Shown here piece after piece: positions 34,379-43,100 of a stretch of 64,000 nt of DNA (position 1 is the first letter of the stretch; each line of letters begins with the position of its first letter). The translations under genes and the position numbers were made by a program. Source of the DNA: Bacillus sp. EB600 (lineage in GTDB: Bacteria > Bacillota > Bacilli > Bacillales > Cytobacillaceae); assembly GCF_024494385.1 (NCBI RefSeq), contig NZ_JAEVLT010000006.1, positions 124,001 to 188,000 on the forward strand. Reading direction: 5' to 3'. The notes beneath the pieces were generated by a model. The model saw nothing but the letters and a program-made list of their open reading frames with translations, was not told the origin of the DNA and ran no database searches.

Positions 34379-35071
34379 ATGGGGAATAATTGGGCGGAGG
34401 AAAATCTAATCTCGATCAGAGAAAGGGTTTATCTTTTTATTAAAGATCTAATTCTAGATGGTGAATTTAAAGCAGGAGATCGTCTAGTGGAGCGAGAGTT
34501 AGCAGAAAGATTAAATATAAGTAGAACGCCTATTCGAGAAGCTTTATTTAGATTAGAATCACAAGGATTCGTAAAAACCGTGCCAAGAAAAGGTGTTATT
34601 GTAGCTGATATTTCTGAGAAAGAAATTATCGAAGTGTTTACAATTCTTTCATCTCTTGAAGTCTTGGCAGCAAAATTAGCTGTGCAAAAATTAGATAATG
34701 ATACAAAAAGCAAATTCACTACCTATATTAAAAAGGTGGAAGACTGCTTGAATGATAAAGATGGAACTGATTACTCTGAGTTACATTCAGAATTAAATTT
34801 TCTTTTGTACAGTTCAGCAAAAAATAGTAAACTGTATGAAATCTTGAGTGGGTTATCCGATTATATACGTGCATTTGCAAAAACCGGATATAAAAAACCG
34901 GGGAGAGCCGAACAGTCAATGGAAGAGCACTTAAAAATAATGGAGGCTATTCTTAATCAAGAAATAGAAATGGCGGAATATTTGACTAAGATTCATATTG
35001 AGAATTCGAAAAAGGCTTATGTTGAAGGGATTAAGAAAGTCGAAGAAAAGAAAAGTAGGGGAAAGAACTAG
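34379..35071 (+). CDS. GntR/FadR family transcriptional regulator (first paralogue)
   Basis: A 230-residue FCD-type GntR regulator. The winged-helix domain occupies residues about 10-75 with SRTPIREALFRLE as the recognition helix and GFVKTVPRKGV as the wing. The C-terminal helical FCD domain binds an unknown effector and has the expected ligand-binding region around HSELNFLLY and EEHLKIMEA. It is closely similar to the regulator at 47415, with the same recognition helix, so both probably bind the TTGGTATACCAA-type sites. One such site lies directly upstream. GAAGAGGCGG precedes the ATG. Confidence 0.88.
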   Translation: MGNNWAEENLISIRERVYLFIKDLILDGEFKAGDRLVERELAERLNISRTPIREALFRLESQGFVKTVPRKGVIVADISEKEIIEVFTILSSLEVLAAKLAVQKLDNDTKSKFTTYIKKVEDCLNDKDGTDYSELHSELNFLLYSSAKNSKLYEILSGLSDYIRAFAKTGYKKPGRAEQSMEEHLKIMEAILNQEIEMAEYLTKIHIENSKKAYVEGIKKVEEKKSRGKN

Positions 35072-35098
35072 GCTTAGCCCTTTCTCCTACTTTTTATG

Positions 35099-35896
35099 TT
35101 ATATCCCAACAACCACGGATGTGGTTAAGTTTTTTAATACTTTTGCGACACTCATGGCTGTGATCGGACTCGATTTAGGATTCTGTTTAAATGGTACATT
35201 TTGGACGGATATTTCGACTTGACCAAAAAATCCCTTTGCTTTAATGGTATGTATATTAGACTGAATTGAGGGATCCACATAAACTTGAACTTTTGTTTTT
35301 TCGAATCCTATTCCAGCGATACTTAGTGTAGCAGCCACATTCACATTTTCAGGAAATAATCTCGCAGCCTCAACTGCCACGCCATCGAAGATGCAACAAG
35401 GCTCGACGATTGTTTCTAAATCAACCTTTTCCTCTGCAAAAGTCCCATACCAACTTTTTGTAGGCTTTCTAGTAATAAGAGTAATTTCTTCAATTTCTCC
35501 TAATACCCCGGCAGCGATTCGATCTAAACCTGCAATTGCAGCAGAAGGAATAAAAATTTGCTTATTACTTTCTTTTGCTGCTATTTGTAATTTCTCATAA
35601 AAGTCGATATCTGCTAAAGCACCTGACGAAAGGATCATCAGGCTGCTTCCGCTTGATAGTGCTTTTTCACCGTAAAGCTTTAAAGCCTTATGACCGGCAG
35701 CTTCTATAATAATATCTAAATTTTGATTAAAAAAAACATTTTCATCAGTAGTAATGGTAAAAGGATAGGAAGATGACTCTATAGCACTTCTAATAAGGAC
35801 AGTTTTTACATCTACATTGCCCGCTTGCTGTGTTTGTATTAATTCAATAATACTCTTACCCAATGTTCCATAACCAATGATACCAACCTTTAACAT
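35099..35896 (-). CDS. L-aspartate dehydrogenase-like protein (NadX family)
   Basis: A 265-residue protein of the aspartate dehydrogenase family. The Rossmann motif is VGIIGYGTLGKSI, then DIIIEAAGHKAL; IPSAAIAGLDRIAAG (GLD) and the LFPENVNVAATLSIAG segment are typical of the catalytic domain. The family oxidises aspartate to iminoaspartate with NAD(P), or the reverse, in NAD synthesis or in amino-acid breakdown. The gene converges on the GntR gene with 27 bases between stops and is transcribed from the 36 kb region, where operator-like palindromes occur. A catabolic role in this island is inferred. Confidence 0.8.
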   Translation of the reverse strand: MLKVGIIGYGTLGKSIIELIQTQQAGNVDVKTVLIRSAIESSSYPFTITTDENVFFNQNLDIIIEAAGHKALKLYGEKALSSGSSLMILSSGALADIDFYEKLQIAAKESNKQIFIPSAAIAGLDRIAAGVLGEIEEITLITRKPTKSWYGTFAEEKVDLETIVEPCCIFDGVAVEAARLFPENVNVAATLSIAGIGFEKTKVQVYVDPSIQSNIHTIKAKGFFGQVEISVQNVPFKQNPKSSPITAMSVAKVLKNLTTSVVVGI

Positions 35897-36158
35897 TATT
35901 TATTCACCTCATAATAGTTTAATAGAAATTTTCTGGACTTCCCATATTAAAAAAAGTAGCATTCCACAAAGGATCCTATTTTTGTTCATCATTTCATATC
36001 CTCAATGAAGATAACTTTTTTCTTACGTAATTCCTATGTGAGAATATCTGACAACTTTCTAGAATGTCGTATTTTCATATGCTATTCTAGATTTAATAAC
36101 ATCATGCTATGTTATCAATAGGGAAGTTGAAAAAGAAAATAGATTAAAAAATCGTTCG
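35897..36158. other. Intergenic region, no gene seen
   Basis: A very AT-rich 836-base gap lies between divergent genes (35897-36732). This first part should carry the promoter for the aspartate dehydrogenase-like gene. No ORF was seen. Confidence 0.35.
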
Positions 36159-36177
36159 TTTGGTATACTTTATACCT
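36159..36177 (+). promoter_or_regulatory. GntR-type operator, site 2
   Basis: TTTGGTATACTTTATACC contains the GGTATAC core plus a second TATACC half. It lies in the divergent gap between the aspartate dehydrogenase-like gene and the permease, and could serve both. Confidence 0.55.
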
Positions 36178-36494
36178 TTTGTTCCCTTCATTTTATCGAA
36201 TCATGTAGTTAATATCAAGTTGAATAATTTAAATATACAAAAATATCAAAAAATTTAAAATTATTTGCAAATTATCTACTTTTATTATATTATATTTTAT
36301 AAGTTGCTAATAGTACTAAAGGGAGGTGCTAAGATTCTAAGAATTATACAATTGATTCTTGAGTTAATTTTAGCTTATTGAGTATTCAGGATAGATGGAA
36401 TACTTAGGAGAAGATCATGTAATTTGGAGTTGGTTTTGAAAGACGGAAGAAAAGAGTTTAATTCAGCAGAGAAAAATGATTGTTTTTTTATTTT

Positions 36495-36505
36495 TTGGTA
36501 TACAA
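36495..36505 (+). promoter_or_regulatory. GntR-type operator, site 3
   Basis: TTGGTATACAA, followed by a further ATATACAAA half. It is about 230 bases upstream of the permease at 36733. Confidence 0.6.
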
Positions 36506-36732
36506 TCCACAATATACAAATTTGCAACTACTAAATGCTTCATTCTATTGTTAAAGCGATATACATTTATTTTTCTATTAAATGAACGATTGATAGTGAA
36601 TGGGAAAACATTGTCCTCTAAGAATGCGCATACATATAAACCCTCAACCTATTAATTTAATTCAAACTAATCAAAATGCAGTTGGCTAAATGAAAAGGGC
36701 TTTAGATCTTATACACTATTAGGAGGAAATAT

Positions 36733-38181
36733 ATGGAATTAACAGTAGCTCATTGGATGTATCTATTTGTCACTGTAGCTGTCATTGTTATCATGCTTTT
36801 TAGAAAAGGTATCGTTTTACCTCTTATCATTGGAACCTTTTTGGTAGCTGCAGTTTATAAAGGGAGTCTTATTTCAGGGTTTCAAGCAGTTTTTAACGCA
36901 AACCTTGTTGCCGCTAAGGAGCTATTCAGTATTTTCCTAATTATTTCAATCATGATTGGTTTACTTAATTCATTAAAAGATTTGGGAGCGGATAAAAGGA
37001 TGGTCGTTCCTATCCAAAAAATAATGGTAAACGGTCATATCTCTTTTCTAGTTTTAATGGTCACAACATATGTAATTTCACTCTTTTTCTGGCCAACACC
37101 CGCTGTTCCACTAATTTGTGCTTTGTTAGTTCCTGCTGCAGTACGTGCAGGATTGCCTGTCATGACATCAGCAATGGTAATTTGCATTGCTGGTCAAGGG
37201 ATGGCACTTTCATCAGATTATATAATGCAAGTAGCCCCAATGCTTAGTGCCAAAGCAGCAGGCATTGATAAATCCTTAGTTTCAGACAAGACGTTCATTT
37301 TGTCTCTTATAACTGGGATCAGTTCCCTAGTGATTGTCTATGTGACGCACCGAAAAGCAATAACAAAAAAATCCGGATCCTTAAGTAACATGAATAATGA
37401 GGAGAAAGCATTCTTTGATGTGGCTGATGAACTGGCCGCTACGGCAGAAGTGAGTGTTGATCTAGTTAAAAGGAAAGAATTCTGGGGAAAAGTATTTGCT
37501 ATCATTGTTCCTTTATCAATGTTGGGTGTCATGATCTTCATGTTCCAAACCAAACTGGGTGGCGGAACTGGATTTGAGGGAGGGGATGGCGCAGCCTTTA
37601 TCGGTGGAGTGGCAACGATTCTATTAATTTTGGCAACGATTGCCTTTAATAAAATTCATGCCCTTGATAAAATAAGTGAACATATTACAGAAGGTTTTGT
37701 ATTTGCATTTCGAGCAATGGCTCCCGTGATTCCAATTGCAGGTTTCTTCTTTATGGGAAGTGGAGACTTTTCAGGTTCAATCCTTTCGTTAGGTGACAAA
37801 GTAGACAAGCCAGCCTTTCTTTTTGATATCATCCAAGCAGGACAAAATTATATACCGCATAACCCAATTTTTTCAGCGGTTGGTATATTGATCGTTGGAA
37901 TAATAACTGGGTTAGATGGTTCCGGGTTTGCGGGTCTTCCTTTAACGGGCGCTTTGTCTGGGGCGTTAGCGCCTGGTAGTCATCTTGATCCATCCGTTAT
38001 GGCAGCGATTGGGCAAATGGGTGCGGTTTGGAGCGGAGGAGGCACTTTAATTGCATGGTCTTCTCTTGTAGCAGTCGCAGGCTTCCTCCAAGTTTCTCCT
38101 ATAGAGTTGGCCAGAAAAAACTTTCTGCCAGTCATTACAGGACTTTTGATAGCAACTATTTTAGCAGTATTCATATGGTAG
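36733..38181 (+). CDS. Putative organic-anion or amino-acid permease
   Basis: A 482-residue membrane protein with about 11-12 helices. The general look (FWPTPAVPLICALLVPAAVRAG; GSGDFSGSILSLGD; LDGSGFAGLPLTGALSGAL) is that of ion-transporter superfamily permeases for carboxylates or amino acids, with paired re-entrant glycine-rich regions in each half. I do not recognise the exact family. A TAGGAGG ribosome site precedes the ATG, two operator-like palindromes lie upstream and a strong terminator follows, so it is a single-gene unit of the island. It may import the pathway's substrate. Confidence 0.65.
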   Translation: MELTVAHWMYLFVTVAVIVIMLFRKGIVLPLIIGTFLVAAVYKGSLISGFQAVFNANLVAAKELFSIFLIISIMIGLLNSLKDLGADKRMVVPIQKIMVNGHISFLVLMVTTYVISLFFWPTPAVPLICALLVPAAVRAGLPVMTSAMVICIAGQGMALSSDYIMQVAPMLSAKAAGIDKSLVSDKTFILSLITGISSLVIVYVTHRKAITKKSGSLSNMNNEEKAFFDVADELAATAEVSVDLVKRKEFWGKVFAIIVPLSMLGVMIFMFQTKLGGGTGFEGGDGAAFIGGVATILLILATIAFNKIHALDKISEHITEGFVFAFRAMAPVIPIAGFFFMGSGDFSGSILSLGDKVDKPAFLFDIIQAGQNYIPHNPIFSAVGILIVGIITGLDGSGFAGLPLTGALSGALAPGSHLDPSVMAAIGQMGAVWSGGGTLIAWSSLVAVAGFLQVSPIELARKNFLPVITGLLIATILAVFIW

Positions 38182-38241
38182 ATAGTAAACAGTTATAGTC
38201 CTGATCTATTTCCATGTAGGTGATTAAACGCTTAGTGAAAG

Positions 38242-38293
38242 AAGGGGGTCCCTTAAGTTAGCTAGTACCTAACTTAAGGGATCCCCCTTTTTT
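38242..38293 (+). terminator. Strong Rho-independent terminator
   Basis: AGGGGGTCCCTTAAGTTA pairs with TAACTTAAGGGATCCCCCT (one mismatch), followed by TTTTTT, shortly after the permease. Confidence 0.9.
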
Positions 38294-38358
38294 ATAGAAG
38301 TTATTATTTAACTAGAGCAATATGGCTTGGTTGCACATTCAAAACAAGGAGAGTAAAA

Positions 38359-39060
38359 ATGAAAAAATATAAAGTTGGTTTAGTCGGTATTGGGAAATTA
38401 GACCGCGTTAATGACTTATGGGAATAAAAACAAGATAAAAATAGGGGCTTTCCACCCTGAAAAAACAAAAGCAGAAAAGTTTGTTCAACAATTTCAAAAT
38501 GGTTATTTATTAGCCGAAGATGAATTAATAGAATTAGATGTCTTACTTCTAGCACTACCTGCAATGGAGGTTATTCCATTTATCACAAGTTTAAAGATCC
38601 AAAGTACTTTTCATCATCCCTCCTTATTTAATCAATATGGCAACAGACCTTCATACAAACGAAATCACTAACAATCCTTAAATGTTCTTGGTGTGAAGTA
38701 TATGGGCCATTGGAAAGACTTATTGGAACATGGAAATGGCCTTTTCATCACAGAAACCTCACTACCTAAGCAAATAGAGGAACTCTTTTTGCTTCTTGGA
38801 AAGGTAAAAATAGACAGTGAAGATTGTTTAACGCAAGTGAATAAGTAGCAACTAACTTGGCTGCCATAATAGCCATTGAGATCGAGACTGAGTTTGCTAA
38901 AAGAGGGTTTTCTGCTGAATATGTAAAAAGAGCTTTAACATCGATTGCCCCTGAAGTGATCCGTTCATATAATGAAGGAAGTCTTGGCAACTTTGCAAAG
39001 GAAATCGTTAAAGAAATTCAAGATGAGCAGAAGTTGAAGGTGATTAGCTTTCTACAATAA
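38359..39060 (+). pseudogene. Decayed ProC-like NAD(P)-dependent reductase
   Basis: AAGGAGAG and ATG at 38359 start a frame (KYKVGLVGIGKL) that stops after 22 codons. The protein continues in other frames: KIKIGAFHPEKTKAEKFVQQ and LDVLLLALPAMEVIPF, then YMGHWKDLLEHG, then a last segment with GFSAEYVKRALTSIAPEVI. Together these follow the layout of a pyrroline-5-carboxylate reductase-like protein: Rossmann fold, then C-terminal helical dimerisation domain. At least three frameshifts and stops are needed, so it is inactive. It stood between the two permease genes. Confidence 0.75.
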
Positions 39061-39110
39061 GAAAGTATAAACCTATCATGTAATCAACGAAGCGTAACAG
39101 AGAATTTCAA

Positions 39111-39162
39111 AAAAACAGAGGAGGCAGTCAATCAACTAGATTGACTGCCTCCTCTGTTTTTT
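39111..39162. terminator. Bidirectional terminator
   Basis: A 22-bp near-perfect stem (AAACAGAGGAGGCAGTCAATC and its complement) with A-run before and T-run after, between the pseudogene and the convergent permease gene. Confidence 0.9.
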
Positions 39163-39181
39163 AACTTTGGAAATGGTTACT

Positions 39182-40564
39182 TTAAGAAACAATCCATTGT
39201 AATACAATTAAATACACCATGACACAGCCGATATAAAGCCCTGCAAATGATAGATTCCAATTAGACACTTTATACGAACTTTCCTTCACCAGGTTTGACA
39301 TAAGTCCTAATGTAGCATTATAAGGGCCAACTAGAAATGCAGATACAGCTCCGGCTAACATAGCTACTGTCAAGATATGTGGGGAAATACCAATCACTTG
39401 TGGATTTAATCCCTCAGTCATTAAGGCAAGTGAAACGGCTGGATGAAGACCTAGAAAAGCAAACGCTAACGGGATTAAGGGCAACAAGATCAGGAAGACT
39501 TCTACACCTGCCACATGAATAAACTTTGCAATCCAGCCATCCAGCCATACATTAGCATGGGAGACGTTGATGGTTGAGATAAAAAATCCTGCCGACAAAT
39601 AAATGAAGAATTGATCCTTCATACTAAATGAGAAGTCCTGAAAATGTTTGAATAACTGAGCAGCAAACTTTTTCCCCTTTTTTAAGAAGATCGACCATGT
39701 AAAAGCAAATGGGATGACCAGTAAGGATACAAGAAATAAGAAGGGGTAAGGAAAACTTTTCTCTACCAATGAAATAACAACATTGAAAATAATGATAGCC
39801 AGAAGAATTTGAAAGACTCTGCCAGAGCGGCTGATTTGACTAGGTTCAATTGTTGCAGCCATTTCTTGGGCGGATATGCTCTTTTGGTTTTTGATCATTA
39901 TTTTTGATTGACGTGATCCTATGAACCAATCCAATCCCATTCCGACTATGCTTAATGGGACAACAAATGGAAGGATAGAAACCCAGCTCACACCAGTCAT
40001 CGTAATAACAATCCCAACAATCGGGGTAACAGGTGCCCATAGTAAAGGCATCGCAAAACCTCTAGTAATGGCTCTGCTCATGAATCGTTCTTTATTCTGT
40101 ACAGGAATTACATTTAATGAAGGCCTTATAGAGTAGTAGGTCATTGGCAATGTTGCCAGATTCATGAAAATACTGAAAAAATAGGAAAAGCCAGAAGTTA
40201 TTATATAAAGCTGTCCAGAGGTCCTCACTTTATTTTGGATGATTGTTTGAATTCCACCACTGTATCCACCTATCTTAATGGGGATTCCTAAAATAGGGAC
40301 TAACGTAAACATGGTGAGCAAGTCAAGCATTGGGCCAAAGGAAAGAATGTATTGATGCCAAGGAGCTCCGCTTGTCCAAAGTAATAGCAAACCAAGCATC
40401 AAAAAGCTGCTTCCCAATATTCGAACAAATCGTTTTGCATTGAACAATGTACATAGTACAATAGTAAGACTTAAAATGGATAAAATAACCCCAATATTTA
40501 GTTGAGGGAAAAGCACCGATAGTACATACAATAAAATCACTAAAAAAAGCATAACTCTCAGCAT
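39182..40564 (-). CDS. Unclassified polytopic permease
   Basis: A 460-residue membrane protein with about 11-12 helices. Motifs include MNLATLPMTYYSIRPSLN in the first half and FLGLHPAVSLALMTEGLNP in the second, suggesting two inverted halves as in the ion-transporter superfamily. I do not recognise the family. Its ATG faces a perfect GGTATACC palindrome 25 bases upstream, so it should be controlled by the island's GntR regulators. It is divergent from the 28-codon ORF at 40744. Import or export of a pathway compound is inferred. Confidence 0.65.
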   Translation of the reverse strand: MLRVMLFLVILLYVLSVLFPQLNIGVILSILSLTIVLCTLFNAKRFVRILGSSFLMLGLLLLWTSGAPWHQYILSFGPMLDLLTMFTLVPILGIPIKIGGYSGGIQTIIQNKVRTSGQLYIITSGFSYFFSIFMNLATLPMTYYSIRPSLNVIPVQNKERFMSRAITRGFAMPLLWAPVTPIVGIVITMTGVSWVSILPFVVPLSIVGMGLDWFIGSRQSKIMIKNQKSISAQEMAATIEPSQISRSGRVFQILLAIIIFNVVISLVEKSFPYPFLFLVSLLVIPFAFTWSIFLKKGKKFAAQLFKHFQDFSFSMKDQFFIYLSAGFFISTINVSHANVWLDGWIAKFIHVAGVEVFLILLPLIPLAFAFLGLHPAVSLALMTEGLNPQVIGISPHILTVAMLAGAVSAFLVGPYNATLGLMSNLVKESSYKVSNWNLSFAGLYIGCVMVYLIVLQWIVS

Positions 40565-40588
40565 ATCAACACCTGCCTTTATCTAATA

Positions 40589-40598
40589 TGGTATACCA
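40589..40598 (-). promoter_or_regulatory. GntR-type operator, site 4
   Basis: TGGTATACCA is a perfect ten-base palindrome, the best-formed copy, 25 bases upstream of the permease transcribed to the left. Confidence 0.65.
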
Positions 40599-40660
40599 AA
40601 CATGCTGATATCTAGTAAAACTTTCATAATTTAGCCACATTTTCTCTGTAATTTTGGTAT

Positions 40661-40671
40661 TTGGTATACAA
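40661..40671 (+). promoter_or_regulatory. GntR-type operator, site 5
   Basis: TTGGTATACAA, preceded by an extra TTGGTAT half site. It is 73 bases before the 28-codon ORF. Confidence 0.6.
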
Positions 40672-40743
40672 TGTGCTTGTAATTTTATTAATCTCATCAT
40701 ACAATGAAAGTAAGAAATAACTTAGTATACGGGAGGAATTTAT

Positions 40744-40830
40744 ATGTTAAACTTTTTATTTGGCTCCGATAAAGCAGCTAAAAAAGCTGAAAAGAAATTA
40801 GCTACCCTAAGAAAAATACTCAAATTTTAA
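40744..40830 (+). CDS. 28-residue lysine-rich peptide, own transcription unit
   Basis: ATG at 40744 has GGGAGGAATTTAT upstream. The product starts with a hydrophobic MLNFLFG and continues as a basic amphipathic helix rich in Lys and Ala (SDKAAKKAEKKLATLRKILK). An operator-like palindrome lies at 40661-40671 and a strong terminator at 40870-40907, so the ORF is the only coding content of the transcript. It has no Cys, Tyr or leader-type Gly-Gly. It could be a small membrane-associated regulator or a peptide partner of the island's enzymes. It is too short for standard gene finders. Confidence 0.6.
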   Translation: MLNFLFGSDKAAKKAEKKLATLRKILKF

Positions 40831-40869
40831 TTTTCAATGCTTGTCAATCTAACATGTTTATCATACAAA

Positions 40870-40907
40870 AACCGGAGAGATCATGCTTCCTCTCCGGCCT
40901 TTTTTAT
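40870..40907 (+). terminator. Rho-independent terminator
   Basis: ACCGGAGAGA pairs with TCTCCGGCC, followed by TTTTTT, 40 bases after the 28-codon ORF. Confidence 0.9.
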
Positions 40908-41001
40908 TAAAAGAACCCCAATTGATAGCTTTGAAGGAAGGTAATCAATGTCTAACTTCTCTACCCAGTTAAAGTGAACTTACTAAAAGTGTGCTTTTCT
41001 T

Positions 41002-41334
41002 TTAAACAGGAAGTTCGGACTTTACGAGTTTAGAATTGATCGAATCTTCACTATTACCTGACGCTCTTACGATTTCATGTAACTCCTCACGTGCTTCTTC
41101 AATAGTTTCAAACTTTTCAAAAAATTTAACTCCAATATTGTTAATATATTCTTTTCCTTCAAATTCTTCAATCAATTGAATTTTACTATTCTCATCTAGT
41201 ACTTTTGCAATCGTGTAGGAAGCCTTTAAATTTTCAAAAAAATAAAAATCGTAGGTTTCAACAGGTCCAAACCCATCATTCTGAAGAATTGTCTTGAAAG
41301 TATCTTTATTCGTTAACACAATATATTTTTCCAA
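41002..41334 (-). CDS. Hypothetical protein divergent from the ferredoxin
   Basis: A 110-residue acidic soluble protein that I do not recognise. It begins MEKYIVLTNKDTFKTILQ and contains a predicted alpha/beta half (YDFYFFENLKASYTIAKVL) and a C-terminal helix with EEAREELHEIVRASG. TTAAGGAGGAAG gives a good ribosome site. An operator-like TTGTATACCAA at 41475 lies 140 bases upstream, in the gap shared with the ferredoxin gene, so it probably belongs to the island's regulon. No function is proposed. Confidence 0.65.
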   Translation of the reverse strand: MEKYIVLTNKDTFKTILQNDGFGPVETYDFYFFENLKASYTIAKVLDENSKIQLIEEFEGKEYINNIGVKFFEKFETIEEAREELHEIVRASGNSEDSINSKLVKSELPV

Positions 41335-41724
41335 ACTGCTTCCTCCTTAAATTTGGCTGTTTTTCTTTTTTCTTGACCCTAAACAAATAGAATTAATAAA
41401 GAACTGAAAGCAAAAATTGGTGATGGGAAGTGTGCTTCTTTATTAATGATTTTCTCTATCCTCCTTTAGGAACATTGTATACCAAACTATTGATTAGTAT
41501 TTTATATTAAATTAAGTAAATATTCAATATATTATTCGGAATATTCTAATAGTTATGCGAATAACAATCATTTAAGTAGAAACTTAAAGGGCTGGTCAAG
41601 AAGAATTAGTCAATTTAAAATAAAATTTTCCCACAAAATAAAATATCTCGATTGCTTCTTAACAGAAAAGATTGTATAATCAGTAAAAATATCAAAATTT
41701 TCTGAATAATGGAAGGGGAATTTT
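41335..41724. other. Divergent promoter region
   Basis: AT-rich gap between the hypothetical gene on the - strand and the ferredoxin on the + strand. Apart from the operator at 41475-41485 nothing else stands out. Confidence 0.4.
41475..41485. promoter_or_regulatory. GntR-type operator, site 6
   Basis: TTGTATACCAA in the divergent gap between 41334 and 41725. Confidence 0.6.
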
Positions 41725-42057
41725 ATGCCAAAGGTTATTCTTCATATTGATGGATCTATAGTTGAACAAGAAGTTAAAGAAAATGCCAACTTAGTCGTAC
41801 TGGCTGGTATTCGTCAATTTCCAAAGCTTAAGTATGGATGCGGAATGGGGCGGTGTACAAAATGCACCTGTCAAGTGGTAAACGGTGCAGAAGCATTAGC
41901 AGCCCCGAATTGGAAGGAAGTAAAAATGCTGGGTGAGAAGGTAAATGATGGTTATCGTTTGACCTGTCAATTAACGATTCAGCAAGATATTGAAATTTCA
42001 CAAGAAAATATTGCAATCCTAGCTCCTAAAAAGAAATCAGCTATTCAAACATTGTAG
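41725..42057 (+). CDS. 2Fe-2S ferredoxin (first)
   Basis: A 110-residue plant/adrenodoxin-like ferredoxin domain. Cluster cysteines are Cys39, Cys44 and Cys47 in YGCGMGRCTKC and Cys81 in RLTCQL, giving the C-x4-C-x2-C...C pattern. A further Cys49 is not a usual ligand. It would pass single electrons to an oxygenase or take them from a reductase; no reductase gene is visible in the island. GGAAGGGG precedes the ATG. It lies upstream of a creatininase-family gene and the diiron protein gene, the likely electron acceptor. Confidence 0.88.
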   Translation: MPKVILHIDGSIVEQEVKENANLVVLAGIRQFPKLKYGCGMGRCTKCTCQVVNGAEALAAPNWKEVKMLGEKVNDGYRLTCQLTIQQDIEISQENIAILAPKKKSAIQTL

Positions 42058-42077
42058 CTATTTATTTTTAAACTTTA

Positions 42078-42088
42078 TTGGTATACAA
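42078..42088 (+). promoter_or_regulatory. GntR-type operator, site 7
   Basis: TTGGTATACAA, 30 bases before the creatininase-family gene. Confidence 0.6.
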
Positions 42089-42117
42089 AGTACAATCAAA
42101 TAAAGAGGTGAGTTTTA

Positions 42118-42888
42118 TTGAATTGTTATGATTTAACAAGTATGACATGGAAAGAAGTTAAAGATTCGTTATCTACAGTTCAGCTTGCAATCATCCCAAT
42201 TGGAGCCCATGAACAACATGGTCCACATATGGTAGAAAGCTGTGATGCTGTTCTTGCGGAAAGAATGGCCAAAAAACTAGGGCAAAGAATGTTTCCATTT
42301 GTATGGGTTACACCAACTATTAATATGGGGATTTCTCCGCACCATTTGAATTTTCCAGGGACGATTTCACTACAGCCTACGACGCTTATTGCGATTCTAA
42401 AAGATGTGATTTCATCTTTAAAACATCATGGTATTCATAAGTTTTTATTACTTAATTCACACGGGGGGAATCAATCTACTTTAAATGTTGCATCAGCGAT
42501 GTTAACACAAGAATTGGAGGTAGATATTTACTACGCGAAAACCACAGCATCTGCAAAAAAATCATTCGAGAACCTTATCAAGTCGCCATTATTTGGCCAC
42601 AGCTGCGAACGGGAAGTTTCCGAAGCACTGTATTTAGCACCGGAAATTGTCCGGGTTGATGAACTTGAAAAAGGTGATATTCAGGAAGAGGGAAGGTGGA
42701 AGCAGCTTAGGCCGGGAAAAGCCATCCAGGGGTTTTATTACTATGAAGAAATGACTCAAAACGGGTGTATTGGGGACGCCACAAAGGCCAGCAGAGATAT
42801 TGGCCGTGAAATTGTTGATGAAGCTTTGGAGAACCTTACTGAAGAACTTAGTAAACTCTTAAACTTAAAAGTAGATGTTTCTTATTAA
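42118..42888 (+). CDS. Creatininase-family metallohydrolase
   Basis: A 256-residue creatininase-superfamily protein with all metal ligands: Glu32 and His34 in GAHEQHGPH, Asp43, His115 in NSHGGNQST, and Glu164 in GHSCEREVSEA. The family includes creatinine amidohydrolase, the mycofactocin peptidase MftE and hydrolases of cyclic amides, so a C-N bond hydrolysis is expected but the substrate is open. Translation starts at TTG 42118 with GAGGTGAG upstream. Operator-like palindromes lie both before and after the gene. It sits between the ferredoxin and the diiron protein. Confidence 0.85.
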   Translation: MNCYDLTSMTWKEVKDSLSTVQLAIIPIGAHEQHGPHMVESCDAVLAERMAKKLGQRMFPFVWVTPTINMGISPHHLNFPGTISLQPTTLIAILKDVISSLKHHGIHKFLLLNSHGGNQSTLNVASAMLTQELEVDIYYAKTTASAKKSFENLIKSPLFGHSCEREVSEALYLAPEIVRVDELEKGDIQEEGRWKQLRPGKAIQGFYYYEEMTQNGCIGDATKASRDIGREIVDEALENLTEELSKLLNLKVDVSY

Positions 42889-42958
42889 ATTAAAAATATT
42901 TAAAAAATTCAAAAAACACCATTTACAAAGTGGAAAAGTTAAGATAATATATCAATAA

Positions 42959-42970
42959 CGGTATACCAAA
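42959..42970 (+). promoter_or_regulatory. GntR-type operator, site 8
   Basis: CGGTATACCAAA, between the creatininase-family gene and the diiron protein gene. Confidence 0.6.
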
Positions 42971-43033
42971 TACATAATATCTTAGAAAAAAAGGCTGTTG
43001 AAGACAAAACAATCTTTTATTTTTAAGTTAGTA

Positions 43034-43044
43034 TGGTATACAAA
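43034..43044 (+). promoter_or_regulatory. GntR-type operator, site 9
   Basis: TGGTATACAAA, 57 bases before the diiron protein gene and 75 bases after site 8. The pair could allow cooperative or looped binding. Confidence 0.6.
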
Positions 43045-43100
43045 ATATCAAATGCCAGATGCGACGAAAAATCAATTAAAGACATAGGAGGAGATTTAGA

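Noticed and set aside
40744-40830. PqqA-like cofactor precursor peptide
   Set aside because: The peptide lacks the Glu-x3-Tyr motif and has no Tyr or Cys, and no radical SAM enzyme is present; kept only as a peptide of unknown role.
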